DNA of 64,000 bases from Bacillota bacterium (GCA_023420895.1 JAEZUY010000010.1:1-64000), one strand, 5' to 3'; shown: positions 1 to 9,144, counted from the first letter of the stretch. Notes: a model not told the origin generated them from the sequence alone. Numbers and translations: made by a program.

Positions 1-179
1 CTGAAGTTACAGTAGAACCATATCTGACTGGAAGAATAAATATATCAACTCTATGTCCAAGCACGAGACATCTTGCCAAGTGGAGAGAAGAAGACATGGC
101 TGTCGGAATTCCATATGAACTTCTGGATGATATAATTATAGGAATTGAAAATATTAAATACAATACAGAACAGCAGTAG
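1..179 (+). CDS. C-terminal fragment, DUF169-like protein (5' partial)
   Basis: An open frame enters from the left edge (codons begin at base 3) and ends at TAG 177-179, giving the last 58 residues of a protein. The stretch around STLCPSTRHL and the following MAVGIPYELLDDII resembles from memory the end of DUF169 proteins, where a cysteine-containing loop precedes an acidic segment and an 'IP.ELLE.I' helix. The fragment is too short for a firm family call and no function is inferred. A rho-independent terminator follows 30 bases later, so the gene closes its transcription unit. Confidence 0.4.
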   Translation, partial: EVTVEPYLTGRINISTLCPSTRHLAKWREEDMAVGIPYELLDDIIIGIENIKYNTEQQ

Positions 180-210
180 AAATATAGATAGATAAAAAAT
201 AAATATTATA

Positions 211-250
211 AAAGCAGAATAGATAAATGATCTGTTCTGCTTTTTATTTT
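211..250 (+). terminator. Rho-independent terminator after the first gene
   Basis: The arms AAAGCAGAA (211-219) and TTCTGCTTT (235-243) form a 9-bp stem followed by TTTTTATTTT. It ends the transcript of the partial gene. From 251 to 523 I see no gene: the stretch is AT-rich and includes the probable leader side of the CRISPR remnant at 524. Confidence 0.8.
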
Positions 251-523
251 ACCTTGATAAAGTCTAGAAAGAACTGAACAACTCTGATATAATATCAGAT
301 AGGAGAATCTTTAGAACTGAAACAGCCATTTTCATGAAGAAAATAAGTGGTTTATATCACTTTTATATTATTCTCGTCTGAAAAATATACCCTAGTAAAA
401 TCAACGGGTACAGAGATTTTGAAAATGATAATCGCAAAAAATGGATAAAAAAGAGCAAAAAGAGGCGGCTCATCTGAAAATCGGGTTTACAGCCTAGTGA
501 TATCAATGGCTGCAGAGGACAGG

Positions 524-630
524 GTTTAAGAAACATTTCCCCGCAAGGGGACGGAAACGACTTCACTGTCGAACTTACAAATCATGCCTATCATTGTTTA
601 AGAAACATTTCCCCGCAAGGGGACAGAAAT
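524..630 (+). CRISPR. One-spacer CRISPR remnant, type III-like repeat
   Basis: Two 35-base copies of one repeat lie at 524-558 and 596-630, separated by a 37-base spacer (559-595). The repeat contains the short palindrome CCCCGCAAGGGG and the first copy ends in ACGGAAAC, the 8-base tag known from type III-A repeats such as that of Streptococcus thermophilus. The second copy has a changed end (ACAGAAAT), typical of the distal repeat, so the array reads on the plus strand with its leader at about 300-523. No cas genes are present in the window. It is either a vestigial array or one served in trans. Confidence 0.8.
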
Positions 631-652
631 TAAATATATAGTAGAAATACAA

Positions 653-694
653 AAAGTCTTAGAGTTGTTTAAATGCTCTAAGACTTTATTTTTT
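653..694 (+). terminator. Terminator after the CRISPR remnant
   Basis: A perfect 12-bp stem (653-664 with 676-687) is followed by ATTTTTTAT. It lies 22 bases after the last repeat and just before the next gene, so it would end the CRISPR transcript and insulate the gene downstream. Confidence 0.85.
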
Positions 695-743
695 ATAAAT
701 GATAGAATATAGAAGTATTTATAATTTAACCGGAGGAAATGGA

Positions 744-1622
744 ATGAAGATTAAGAAGATAAACGGAAATTTTTCTATATGCAAGGTAAGAGATTATTCT
801 ATGGTCAATTTCTTCAGTGAATTCTGTTTTACAGGAAAGACTGACGAGGAGAACTCATTAGTCTGTCTTTCAGAAGATGTTCCTGAAAACGCGTTAGAAG
901 TCGACAGCGGATGGAAGATGTTCAGAATTGAAGGTGTTCTCGATTTTTCACTGGTCGGAATACTTTCAAAGATTTCATCTATTCTTGCTGAAAATAAGAT
1001 TGGAATATTTGCAGTGTCGACATTCAATACTGACTATATTCTGGTGAAAGAAGAGAATTATGATAAAGCCCTCAATCTTTTAGAAAGAGAAGGTTATGAA
1101 ATTGCATGGGGAAGAGGTCTCGGTATAAGACCAGACTGGGAGGATATAATATACAGAGGGAATATAACTGGCACTTATAAATTTGCTTTGGCTGAAACTC
1201 TGATAATTATGGCTGCAGAAGAGAAAGACTGTCTGAGCTTTCGAGAGATGGCGAAAATATATGCAGATCAGATGATAAGGCATATTAGAGAATACCCGAG
1301 ACAGATTACAGCAGCCGGAAGCAGTTTCCTAAGAGCCTGTGTCAGCTATGACAGCGGTGAAATTCAGGAAAAGGAGCTGATAGAGATAACAGTGAAAGAA
1401 GGACTTAAGTATGTTCTGGACAGATTCCACATTGTAGACGGAGTAAAGGTCAGAACTGAATTTTACACTGTTGAAAATCCCGATGACGGCAAAAGAACTG
1501 TGAACAGCGAACTCTGCATAACGAAAGAAATGAAAACCCTGGTTATGGCAGAATCTGAAGAAGAGCTTTTCGGACAGGTGGAAGACAGATGGAATGAAGT
1601 CGAAATAAAATGGAGTAAATAG
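744..1622 (+). CDS. ACT-domain protein fused to an HNH-nuclease-type N-terminal domain
   Basis: A 292-residue protein. The start ATG 744 is chosen because GGAGG lies 8 bases upstream; an earlier in-frame ATG at 699 overlaps a terminator. Residues about 1-125 match the COG3603-type ACT-domain family: an N-terminal strand region, then EGVLDFSLVGILSKISSILA and IGIFAVSTFNTDYILV, a small-molecule-sensing fold. Residues about 135-290 resemble the helical N-terminal region of prokaryotic HNH restriction-like nucleases (a YKFALAETL helix early, an E.E.RW..VE.KW-like motif near the end), but the catalytic H-N-H core is absent because the frame stops there. The fusion is unusual. A terminator follows directly. 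Its place beside a CRISPR remnant hints at an accessory or defence context, which is inference only. Confidence 0.5.
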   Translation: MKIKKINGNFSICKVRDYSMVNFFSEFCFTGKTDEENSLVCLSEDVPENALEVDSGWKMFRIEGVLDFSLVGILSKISSILAENKIGIFAVSTFNTDYILVKEENYDKALNLLEREGYEIAWGRGLGIRPDWEDIIYRGNITGTYKFALAETLIIMAAEEKDCLSFREMAKIYADQMIRHIREYPRQITAAGSSFLRACVSYDSGEIQEKELIEITVKEGLKYVLDRFHIVDGVKVRTEFYTVENPDDGKRTVNSELCITKEMKTLVMAESEEELFGQVEDRWNEVEIKWSK

Positions 1623-1628
1623 ATTAAT

Positions 1629-1667
1629 AAAAAACACCCTGGATAATTATCTTCCAGGGTGTTTTTT
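1629..1667. terminator. Bidirectional terminator
   Basis: AAAAAACACCCTGGA (1629-1643) pairs with TCCAGGGTGTTTTTT (1653-1667). It has A runs on the left and T runs on the right, so it can serve both the ACT gene (+) and the converging MATE gene (-). Confidence 0.9.
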
Positions 1668-1713
1668 CTTCTGCCGCTGATTTCGTCAGAAATGTATTTA
1701 ATATTTTTTGTTT

Positions 1714-3057
1714 TTATATCGTCTCTAAACTCTTTTCTTTCCATGTTCCAGTTTTAATGAAAATTAGTGAGCATATTATAGACACTAGAGATGCTATCGG
1801 AGCTGCAAGTCCGAGTCCTGTCATTCCGCAGCTGAGTGTTATTGCAAGCAGATATGCAAGCGGCACTCTCACGAATACTGACGCGAATATTCCGTTTATC
1901 ATGGTGAAAGTAGTGCATCCGCATCCATTCAGGAATCCGTTCAGATTGAATTTAAACGACACAGCGAAAAAGTCTATGCTGAACGTTCTTAGGTATTCTG
2001 ATCCCACTTCTATTACAGGCTGGTCTGCCTGGAACAGTTTTATAATCGTCTCCGGAGCAATCTGAGCCCAGAGTATGAATATAACTGATATTGCTATCGA
2101 AAATCCTATACTGGCTTTGAGTGCGGTTTTAGCTCTTTCAACTTCTTTTGCTCCCATATTCTGTGCTGTAAGAGCTGTGAGCGCATATGAAAGCGCCATT
2201 GGAGGAAGCATTGCGAAAGTCTCCACTTTAGCTACGATTCCTACTGCGGCAGATTCTGCAACTCCCATGAAATTCGCAATTGCAACTATTACAAGGAAAG
2301 ATCCCCAGAGGAGAACTTCCTGAAGCGATATAGGGAAGCCGAGTGAAATTAGAGTTTTTATCTTTTCTGAATTTGCTCTCAGACTTCTCAGTCTGAATTT
2401 GAATTCAGTCTTTCCGCTGTTTACGAATATCAGCGCAAGCACCATGCTCAGTCCCTGAGATATTATAGTCGCAAGCGCCGCTCCTTCTGCTCTCATTCCG
2501 ATTTTTCCTACAAAAACGAGGTCGAGAATTACGTTCAGCACACATGCGATTCCTATGAAATAGAGTGGGTGCTTCGAGTCTCCAAGTCCTCTTAAGATTG
2601 CGCTTACTGCATTGTATCCGAATATGAATATGACTCCTGCAGAAGCCACTAGAACGTAATTTCTGGCATCTATGAATGCGGCTTCCGGAGTTTTCAGAAG
2701 TTTCAGCAGAGGATTTGTAAATATGAACATCATCGCCGTTATAATCAGCGAGAAAACGAGTCCCGAGCTCAGCACAGCTTCTACAGTTTTCTGAGTTTCT
2801 TCTTTCTTTCCAGCACCGTAGAACTGACCTGTGAGAATAGTTCCTCCCATAGTTATACCTAGAATAAGTCCGTTTACAATCTGCATTACCTGAGTTCCTA
2901 TAGAAACGGCTGAAAGTCCTGCTGTATCTGTGAAAGCTCCGACGACTGCAAGGTCGACTGCGCCGTATACGGCCTGAAGAAGATTTGCAATCAGAAAAGG
3001 AATTGAAAAATCTCTCAGAGCCTTGTATATGCTGCCTTTGGTAAGGTCTTTTTCCAT
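1714..3057 (-). CDS. MATE family efflux transporter
   Basis: A 447-residue multidrug/toxin extrusion antiporter of the MepA/NorM/DinF superfamily, expected to export cationic or organic compounds at the expense of Na+ or H+. It has twelve hydrophobic segments in two homologous halves, with the MATE-typical opening 'IPFLIANLLQAVYGAVDL', a GTILTGQFYGAG loop after TM2 and a second-half counterpart near ALTALTAQNMGA. Its length is normal for the family. The start ATG has AAGGAGA upstream. It is a single-gene unit sharing a terminator with the convergent ACT gene. The substrate cannot be told from sequence. Confidence 0.9.
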   Translation of the reverse strand: MEKDLTKGSIYKALRDFSIPFLIANLLQAVYGAVDLAVVGAFTDTAGLSAVSIGTQVMQIVNGLILGITMGGTILTGQFYGAGKKEETQKTVEAVLSSGLVFSLIITAMMFIFTNPLLKLLKTPEAAFIDARNYVLVASAGVIFIFGYNAVSAILRGLGDSKHPLYFIGIACVLNVILDLVFVGKIGMRAEGAALATIISQGLSMVLALIFVNSGKTEFKFRLRSLRANSEKIKTLISLGFPISLQEVLLWGSFLVIVAIANFMGVAESAAVGIVAKVETFAMLPPMALSYALTALTAQNMGAKEVERAKTALKASIGFSIAISVIFILWAQIAPETIIKLFQADQPVIEVGSEYLRTFSIDFFAVSFKFNLNGFLNGCGCTTFTMINGIFASVFVRVPLAYLLAITLSCGMTGLGLAAPIASLVSIICSLIFIKTGTWKEKSLETI

Positions 3058-3139
3058 TGCTTTTCTCTCCTTTTATACTGTATATTACATAATTATATCA
3101 GTTTTTAAATCAGGATTCTAATTTTATGAATGCAAAGAA

Positions 3140-3170
3140 GAAAGCGCAAGTTAAAAACCTGCGCCTTTTA
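3140..3170 (-). terminator. Probable terminator of the MFS gene
   Basis: On the minus strand a GGCGCAGG / CTTGCGC stem-loop follows the MFS stop at 3184 and is followed by a T-containing tract. The stem has mismatches, so confidence is moderate. The stretch 3058-3139 also holds the MATE upstream region. Confidence 0.5.
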
Positions 3171-3183
3171 TAATATTGATATT

Positions 3184-4437
3184 TTATTTTTCTAATTTAA
3201 CTTCCTCAATTACATATCCTTCTTTTCCGGCTTTTGATCCGAAGAAAAGAGTTAAAACTACAAGAACTATCATCATAATCATAGTCTGTGACCAGTTTCC
3301 TGTAAAATCGTATATTTTACCGAATATTACGGGCGCTATTGCAGCCATTATATATCCTATAGACTGCGCCATTCCTGACATTGCTGCAGCCTGTGAAGGA
3401 GTTTTCGTTTTGAGGTTGAACATTACCATTGCAAGCCCCAGAGTCGTTCCGTATCCGAATCCGTATAGAATTGAAGCTATGTATACGAATGCTATACTCT
3501 CTGAAGGTATTATCAGTCCGATAACTCCTATAAGTAATGGAATCATTCCAAGTCTTACGATTTTTCTGTGGTCTTTCATCTTTGAAGCTATAATAGGCAC
3601 TATCATAGTTGCAGGCATTACTGCGAACTGAAGTATTGCGAATGCCCATCCGCCCTGAGTTTCTGTAAATCCTCTGGAAAGCATTATTTCTGAAAGCCAT
3701 CCCATAGCTATATACAGAAGCGCTGAAGATGTTCCCATAAACAGCGATATATGCCATGCTTTTACAGATTTTGAAACTTTTTCTTTCTTGTCTTCCGCTT
3801 TTCCCAGATGAGTTTTATGCTCTTTTTTAAGCTGAGGAAGCCATACTAAAGAAGCTATAATAGCCGTTATAGACCAGACCAGAATTCCGGCTTTCCATCC
3901 GAGTGAGCTTGAATTTGCAATCGGAACGCTCACTCCCGAAGCTATTGCGCCGAAACCGCTGAACGTTATAGTGTACATGCTCGTCATAGTTCCCGCCATA
4001 TGGATAGGGAAGTCTTTTTTAATAAGGCTCGGAAGGGCCACATTGCATATTGAAAGTCCTGCGCCAAGTATGAATGTAAAGAAATACAGTCCTGCAGGTC
4101 CTGTGAAGACTCTCAGTATGCTCGTTATGAACATAGTGAATATTCCGGCGAATATCATTTTTTCTATTCCGAATCTGTCTGTAAATCTTGCGACTAGCGG
4201 AGAAATAAGACCGAAAGCCACAAGCGGAACAGTCGTCATCAGACCTATCTGGGAACTTGTCAGATTATAGTCTCTGCTTATCATTGGAAGCAGAGGTCCT
4301 ACTCCCGCCAAGTGAGTTCTTAAGTTAACTGAAACTAAAAAAATACCGATAATTAAAAGAATATCGGGCACGAATCTTGGGTTCATCTGTTCGGGAAATT
4401 CTTCCGCGAGCAGAGTTCTGTTTTTCTCCTCTTTCAT
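3184..4437 (-). CDS. MFS transporter, CynX/NimT-like
   Basis: A 417-residue major facilitator with twelve predicted membrane helices. The opening (PDILLIIGIFLVSVNLRTH) followed by VGPLLPMI and the RFTDRFG loop match the CynX/NimT/YycB branch of cyanate-permease-like transporters. The start ATG is preceded by GAGGTGATTAA, a strong ribosome site. It is divergent from the acetamidase/formamidase-like gene at 4653, so both may share a control region of about 215 bases and a nitrogen-compound theme, but the substrate is not proven. Confidence 0.85.
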   Translation of the reverse strand: MKEEKNRTLLAEEFPEQMNPRFVPDILLIIGIFLVSVNLRTHLAGVGPLLPMISRDYNLTSSQIGLMTTVPLVAFGLISPLVARFTDRFGIEKMIFAGIFTMFITSILRVFTGPAGLYFFTFILGAGLSICNVALPSLIKKDFPIHMAGTMTSMYTITFSGFGAIASGVSVPIANSSSLGWKAGILVWSITAIIASLVWLPQLKKEHKTHLGKAEDKKEKVSKSVKAWHISLFMGTSSALLYIAMGWLSEIMLSRGFTETQGGWAFAILQFAVMPATMIVPIIASKMKDHRKIVRLGMIPLLIGVIGLIIPSESIAFVYIASILYGFGYGTTLGLAMVMFNLKTKTPSQAAAMSGMAQSIGYIMAAIAPVIFGKIYDFTGNWSQTMIMMIVLVVLTLFFGSKAGKEGYVIEEVKLEK

Positions 4438-4652
4438 TTAATCACCTCTATAACAGTATAACACAGAGGATAGAAAAAGATTGAAATATGACGAAAATAG
4501 TGGAAAATGGGAAATAATTAAGACAATAGTTTAAAATTCTGGAAATTATCCCTATTTAAATGCTGAAAACGATGTGATGTTAGAAAAACCTCAAATTGAG
4601 TATATATAGAATATAGACCCGAATAGAAGGTCATCAAATAGAGAAAGGCGGA

Positions 4653-5531
4653 ATGAAATTGAAAATAGAAAGAGATAAACTGATTTTTGTAATGGACAGA
4701 GAAAATGAGCCTGTTATGAAGGCTGACAGCGGAAGCGAGGTAGTTTTTGAGACTTGCGACTGTTTTTCCGATTCTATAAAGACGGAAGATGATTTAATAA
4801 GCAAAATAGATTTTGACAGGGTGAATCCTGCAACTGGACCGCTTTATATAAACGGGGCTGAAAAAGGGGACACTCTCAAAGTGGATATTCTTGAGATAAA
4901 GCTGAATGAGCAGGGGGCTCTCGTTACGGCTCCGGGGCTTGGAAAGCTTGCGGACAGAATAGAGTCTGAAGAGACTGTAATATGCAAAGTGAAAGACGGA
5001 GAAGCGGAATATCTAGGAAGAAAGATTCCTCTGAGTCCGATGATAGGAGTTATAGGAACGGCTCCTGAAGGAGAAGGAGTGCCGACTGGAACACCTCATG
5101 ACCACGGCGGAAATATGGACTGCACTATGGTTAAAGAAGGAGTGAGTCTCTATCTTCCGGTGAATACTGAAGGAGCTCTTCTCGCTATGGGAGATCTTCA
5201 TGCGGCTATGGGAGACGGAGAAGTTATGGGTTCAGGCATTGAAATAGCCGGAGAGGTCAGAGTGAGAGTCGAAGTTCTGAAAGACTTCAGACACGGTCTT
5301 CCTATGATAGAAACTGAAGATAAGTGGATAAGCCTAGGTTCAAGAAAGACTATGGAAGAAGCTTCAAAACTCGTTATAGACAATATGGCGGATTTTATAG
5401 CCTCAGAGTCGGATCTTTCTTTAAATCAGGCGGGTATGCTGATGTCTGCAGCCGGAAATCTCAAAGTGTGTCAGGTGGTAGACCCTAATATGACTATGAG
5501 AATGGAGATAGAAAAGAAGTATTTAAAATAG
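4653..5531 (+). CDS. Acetamidase/formamidase family hydrolase
   Basis: A 292-residue protein of the FmdA/AmdA family, which hydrolyses formamide, acetamide or related small amides to ammonia and the acid. Family marks are FDRVNPATGPLYINGAEKGD near residue 55, the APGLG segment, TPHDHGGNMDCT near 150 (metal-binding His/Asp) and a DLHAAMGDGEVMG-like stretch near 185 with acidic and His ligands. The length suits the short bacterial form. The start ATG follows AAAGGCGGA. It is divergent from the CynX-like transporter, consistent with a nitrogen scavenging pair. The substrate remains open. Confidence 0.88.
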   Translation: MKLKIERDKLIFVMDRENEPVMKADSGSEVVFETCDCFSDSIKTEDDLISKIDFDRVNPATGPLYINGAEKGDTLKVDILEIKLNEQGALVTAPGLGKLADRIESEETVICKVKDGEAEYLGRKIPLSPMIGVIGTAPEGEGVPTGTPHDHGGNMDCTMVKEGVSLYLPVNTEGALLAMGDLHAAMGDGEVMGSGIEIAGEVRVRVEVLKDFRHGLPMIETEDKWISLGSRKTMEEASKLVIDNMADFIASESDLSLNQAGMLMSAAGNLKVCQVVDPNMTMRMEIEKKYLK

Positions 5532-5553
5532 ATTCAGAATAGAAAATGACGAA

Positions 5554-5583
5554 TCGACAGCTTTAGAGATTTTTTGATATAAT
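5554..5583 (+). promoter_or_regulatory. Promoter of the sugar ABC operon
   Basis: TCGACA (5554-5559), an 18-base spacer and TATAAT (5578-5583) form a good vegetative promoter 82 bases before the GTG start of the ATPase gene. I see no obvious LacI-type palindrome. Confidence 0.6.
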
Positions 5584-5664
5584 TCAAAACTGGTAAAAAA
5601 TGTGAAAAAAGATGAAAACTGGGTAAATATAGCACAATAGGATTTTATAAGGAGGTGTCGCAGA

Positions 5665-7149
5665 GTGGATATACAGATGAAAGATATCTATAAGGCTTTC
5701 GGAAGCAACCAGGTTCTTGAAGGTGTAAACTTCCATCTTAAAGAAGGAGAGGTTCATGCTCTTATGGGCGAGAACGGCGCCGGAAAGTCGACTCTTATGA
5801 ATATTCTCACGGGAATACATAAGTACGACAAGGGAACTATTATTGTGGACGGAAAAGAAAAAGTCTTCAAGAATGCGAAGGAAGCCGAACAGTACGGAAT
5901 AGCCTTCATTCATCAGGAGCTTAATATATGGCCGAACCTCTCTATACTGGAAAATCTTTTCTTAGACAAGGAGATAAAAAAAGGTCCCGGCTTTATAGAC
6001 AAGAAAAAGATGAAAGAAGTCGCTGAGGCTAAATGTCAGGAAGTCGGAATAGATCTTCCTCTGGATGAGATTGCTGAACACTGTTCAATGGGGCAGCAGC
6101 AGATGACAGAGATTGTGAGAGCGCTTATGACTGATGCGAAAGTCATAATAATGGACGAGCCCACATCGGCGCTTACTGATACAGAAACTGAAAAGCTTTT
6201 CGAGGTTATGGAAAGACTTCAGAAAGACAAGGTTTCCATGGTATATATATCTCACAGAATGGAAGAGATATTCAGAGTCAGCGACAGAATAACTGTCATG
6301 AGAGACGGTATTTCTGTTTCGACTAAGGATATAGACGATACGGATTATGACACTGTAGTTAAAGAGATGGTGGGAAGAGAACTTAAAAACCACTATCCGC
6401 CTAGAAAGACTGTTCCTGGAGAAGAGACTCTGAGAGTGGAAAACTTAACTAGAAAAGGCCATTTCAAAGATATATCTTTTACGGTCAGAAAAGGAGAGAT
6501 TCTCGGTATAGCAGGACTAATGGGAGCCGGAAGAAGTGAAATTCTCAGAGCGATATTCGGTGCAGACAGGCTCGATTCCGGAAAAGTCTATATAGAAGGA
6601 AAAGAAGCCGATATCGGAAAGCCTCTCGATGCTATTGACGAAGGTATCGGATTTATAACTGAGAACAGAAGAGACGAGGGACTTATTCTCGATTTCAGCA
6701 TAAAAGACAATATAGCTCTTCCGAGTCTCAGCAAGTTCGCAGATAAAGGAATTATAAATAAGAAGAAAGAAAGAGATTTTGCTCAGGACCTTGCTGAAAG
6801 ACTTGGGGTTAAGATGACTTCAATAGACCATATTGCAAGCCAGCTTTCAGGAGGGAACCAGCAGAAGGTCGTAATTGCGAAATGGGTAGGAGTGAATCCT
6901 AAAATTCTGATACTCGACGAGCCTACTAGGGGAGTCGATGTCGGAGCGAAAAGAGAAATATACGACCTTATGAATGAGCTGACAGAAAAAGGTGTTACAA
7001 TTCTCATGGCCTCTTCAGATCTTCCGGAGATTCTGGGAATGAGCGACAGGGTAGTCGTAATTCATGAAGGAACTGTCGGAGGAATAGTCGACACGGCTGA
7101 AGCGGATCAGGAGATAATCATGAGATATGCAACAGGAGGTGGAATCTAA
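5665..7149 (+). CDS. rbsA: Sugar ABC importer ATPase, RbsA-like
   Basis: A 494-residue double-ATPase of the RbsA/MglA class that powers uptake of a pentose or similar sugar. The first NBD has Walker A GENGAGKST (about 35), signature CSMGQQQM (about 140) and Walker B VIIMDEPTSAL. The second has the degenerate Walker A GLMGAGRSE (about 284), LSGGNQQKV (about 392) and ILILDEPTRGVDVGAK. The start is GTG 5665 with GGAGGTG 7 bases upstream. The stop overlaps the permease ATG by one base, so the genes are translationally coupled. The family covers ribose, galactose, xylose, AI-2 and others, so the substrate is uncertain and the symbol is by class. Confidence 0.88.
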   Translation: MDIQMKDIYKAFGSNQVLEGVNFHLKEGEVHALMGENGAGKSTLMNILTGIHKYDKGTIIVDGKEKVFKNAKEAEQYGIAFIHQELNIWPNLSILENLFLDKEIKKGPGFIDKKKMKEVAEAKCQEVGIDLPLDEIAEHCSMGQQQMTEIVRALMTDAKVIIMDEPTSALTDTETEKLFEVMERLQKDKVSMVYISHRMEEIFRVSDRITVMRDGISVSTKDIDDTDYDTVVKEMVGRELKNHYPPRKTVPGEETLRVENLTRKGHFKDISFTVRKGEILGIAGLMGAGRSEILRAIFGADRLDSGKVYIEGKEADIGKPLDAIDEGIGFITENRRDEGLILDFSIKDNIALPSLSKFADKGIINKKKERDFAQDLAERLGVKMTSIDHIASQLSGGNQQKVVIAKWVGVNPKILILDEPTRGVDVGAKREIYDLMNELTEKGVTILMASSDLPEILGMSDRVVVIHEGTVGGIVDTAEADQEIIMRYATGGGI

Positions 7150-8108
7150 TGGAAAACTCAGAAAGACTTGATGACAAGCAGAAACTGGGCGTAAAAATCA
7201 GAAACCTCGGACCGCTCATAGGACTTATAGCGCTAGTCATCATAATTTCAATAATGAACAGCGGATTTTTAAGAACAGCAAATATATTCAACCTGTTAAG
7301 ACAGGTTTCAATCAATGCGCTTATAGCATTCGGTATGACTTTCGTAATACTGACAGGAGGAATCGACCTTTCGGTAGGATCCATTCTGGCGCTTTCGTCC
7401 GTTATAATGGCGAAAATGCTTGCATCAGGTGTAAATCCGGTGATTGCAATAATCGCGGCATGTATTATAGGGCTTCTTCTGGGAGCTGTAAACGGAATAG
7501 TGATAGCTTACGGAAAAGTTGCACCGTTCATTGCAACTCTTGCGACGATGACCATATACAGAGGACTCACACTCGTTATAACTAAAGGAAATCCGATAAC
7601 AGGGCTTGGAGACAGTTTCATATTCCAGGTTTTCGGGAAAGGATATGTCTGGATAATTCCAGTTCCGGTAATAACGATGGCTATTGCATTTGCAATACTC
7701 TATGTGATACTCAATAAAACTCCGTTCGGAAGAAAAGTTTATGCGGTCGGAGGAAGTGAAAAAGTTTCATACCTGGTAGGTATAGATATTAAGAAAATAA
7801 AAGTGGCAATATACAGTTTAACAGGAATGCTCGTTGCGCTTTCAGGTGCGATACTGACTTCAAGACTCAATTCGGCTCAGCCGACAGCAGGGGAGTCGTA
7901 CGAACTTGACGCAATCGCGGCAGTTGTGCTTGGAGGTACGAGCCTTTCAGGAGGGAAGGGTAATATATTCGGAACTCTTGTAGGTGCTCTTATAATCGGT
8001 ACTCTTAACAACGGACTCAATCTCTTGGGAGTATCGTCTTTCTATCAGATGGTTGTAAAAGGTATAGTTATACTTCTTGCAGTTCTGGCTGACAGAAAGG
8101 ATAAATAA
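7149..8108 (+). CDS. rbsC: Sugar ABC importer permease, RbsC-like
   Basis: A 319-residue integral membrane permease of the branched-chain/ribose type with about eight to ten hydrophobic helices. The landmark GMTFVILTGGIDLSVGSILAL lies near residue 60 and the EAA-like loop ELDAIAAVVLGGTSLSGGKG near 255, which contacts the ATPase. It starts within the ATPase stop codon and precedes the binding-protein gene, giving an A-C-B order. No rbsD or ribokinase gene is present. Confidence 0.88.
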   Translation: MENSERLDDKQKLGVKIRNLGPLIGLIALVIIISIMNSGFLRTANIFNLLRQVSINALIAFGMTFVILTGGIDLSVGSILALSSVIMAKMLASGVNPVIAIIAACIIGLLLGAVNGIVIAYGKVAPFIATLATMTIYRGLTLVITKGNPITGLGDSFIFQVFGKGYVWIIPVPVITMAIAFAILYVILNKTPFGRKVYAVGGSEKVSYLVGIDIKKIKVAIYSLTGMLVALSGAILTSRLNSAQPTAGESYELDAIAAVVLGGTSLSGGKGNIFGTLVGALIIGTLNNGLNLLGVSSFYQMVVKGIVILLAVLADRKDK

Positions 8109-8135
8109 AATAATAAGACAATAGGAGTGAATAAG

Positions 8136-9047
8136 ATGAAAAAAATCTTAGCAGTGATTATGACTGTTGCGCTTTTCGCTCTCACACTTTCAGGATGCAG
8201 TATGGAATCCGGAATGGAAGGCGGAGGAAGCGGCGACGGAAATTCAATCGGACTTTCAGTATCTACACTTAACAACCCGTTCTTCGTTTCAGTAAGAGAC
8301 GGAGTTAAAGCGGAAGCAGAAAAAGAAGGAATAGAACTAAATATAGCGGACGCTCAGAACGACTCTGCTAAACAGATCAACGACGTTGACGACCTTATTC
8401 AGAGAGGGGTAAGCCTTCTTATAATCAACCCGGTTGATTCAGCCGCAATATCTTCAGCAGTTGAAGCGGCTAATGCTGCAAATATACCGGTTATAACGCT
8501 TGACCGTTCAGCAGACAGCGGTGAAGTAGTAGCTCTAGTTGCATCAGACAACGTTAAAGGCGGAGAAATGGCAGCAGAATATATCGTTTCAAAACTTGGA
8601 GAAGGAGCTAAAGTTGCAGAGCTTGAAGGAATACCGGGAGCTTCAGCTACTAGAGAAAGAGGAGAAGGATTCCACAAGATTGCAGATGAAAAACTCGAAG
8701 TAGTTGCTAAACAGGCGGCTGATTTCGACAGAACTAAAGGACTGACTGTTGCAGAAAATATACTTCAGGGAAATCCTGATGTTCAGGCGATATTCGCTCA
8801 GAATGACGAAATGGCGCTTGGAGCTATAGAAGCTGCACAGGCGGCAGGAAAAGATATAATGATAATAGGGTTTGACGGAAATGAAGACGGACTTAAAGCT
8901 GTTGAAGACGGAAGAATGGCCGCTACAATAGCTCAGCAGCCGGAACTTATGGGACAGCTTTCAATTCAGACAGCTGTTAAAGTTCTAAACGGCGAAAAAG
9001 TGGACGATATGGTTCCAGTTGAACTTAAACTTGTTGAAAAAGAATAA
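8136..9047 (+). CDS. rbsB: Sugar-binding lipoprotein, RbsB-like
   Basis: The 303-residue periplasmic-binding-protein-like component of the importer. The start ATG 8136 is chosen (AGGAG 8 bases upstream) over an in-frame GTG at 8127. A signal peptide ends in the lipobox LSGC, so the protein is a membrane-anchored lipoprotein as in Gram-positives. The mature part is a type I binding protein (Peripla_BP_4): STLNNPFFVSVRDG, then NPVDSAAISSAV, IITLDR-like and IFAQNDEMALGAIEA. It closes the operon and is followed by a strong terminator. Confidence 0.88.
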   Translation: MKKILAVIMTVALFALTLSGCSMESGMEGGGSGDGNSIGLSVSTLNNPFFVSVRDGVKAEAEKEGIELNIADAQNDSAKQINDVDDLIQRGVSLLIINPVDSAAISSAVEAANAANIPVITLDRSADSGEVVALVASDNVKGGEMAAEYIVSKLGEGAKVAELEGIPGASATRERGEGFHKIADEKLEVVAKQAADFDRTKGLTVAENILQGNPDVQAIFAQNDEMALGAIEAAQAAGKDIMIIGFDGNEDGLKAVEDGRMAATIAQQPELMGQLSIQTAVKVLNGEKVDDMVPVELKLVEKE

Positions 9048-9053
9048 TACAGT

Positions 9054-9092
9054 AAATCCCCGCAGCGTATTTTGCTGACGGGGGTTTTTCTT
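9054..9092 (+). terminator. Terminator of the sugar ABC operon
   Basis: The stem CCCCGCAGC / GCTGACGGGG with one internal mismatch is followed by GTTTTTCTTTCTTTTTT. Confidence 0.85.
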
Positions 9093-9129
9093 TCTTTTTT
9101 ATATTCATTTTTAAGAGTGAACTCAAAAC

Positions 9130-9144
9130 TGATATATGTTATCA
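9130..9144 (+). promoter_or_regulatory. Fur-box-like site upstream of the AraC regulator
   Basis: TGATATATGTTATCA has perfect TGATA/TATCA arms and matches the 7-1-7 Fur consensus (TGATAATNATTATCA) at 11 of 14 scored positions by eye. It sits about 100 bases before the AraC gene. It is one of three such sites in the window (also 10362 and 57633). Confidence 0.45.

Noticed and set aside
452..523. A further repeat left of the first CRISPR repeat
   Set aside because: No sequence resembling the repeat lies at the expected spacing.
363..566. A 67-codon minus-strand frame across the CRISPR remnant
   Set aside because: It reads through the repeat and has no ribosome site or recognisable protein pattern.
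4438..4652. Riboswitch in the divergent spacer between the MFS and amidase genes
   Set aside because: No conserved aptamer elements or terminator stem were seen; the region is plain AT-rich promoter DNA.
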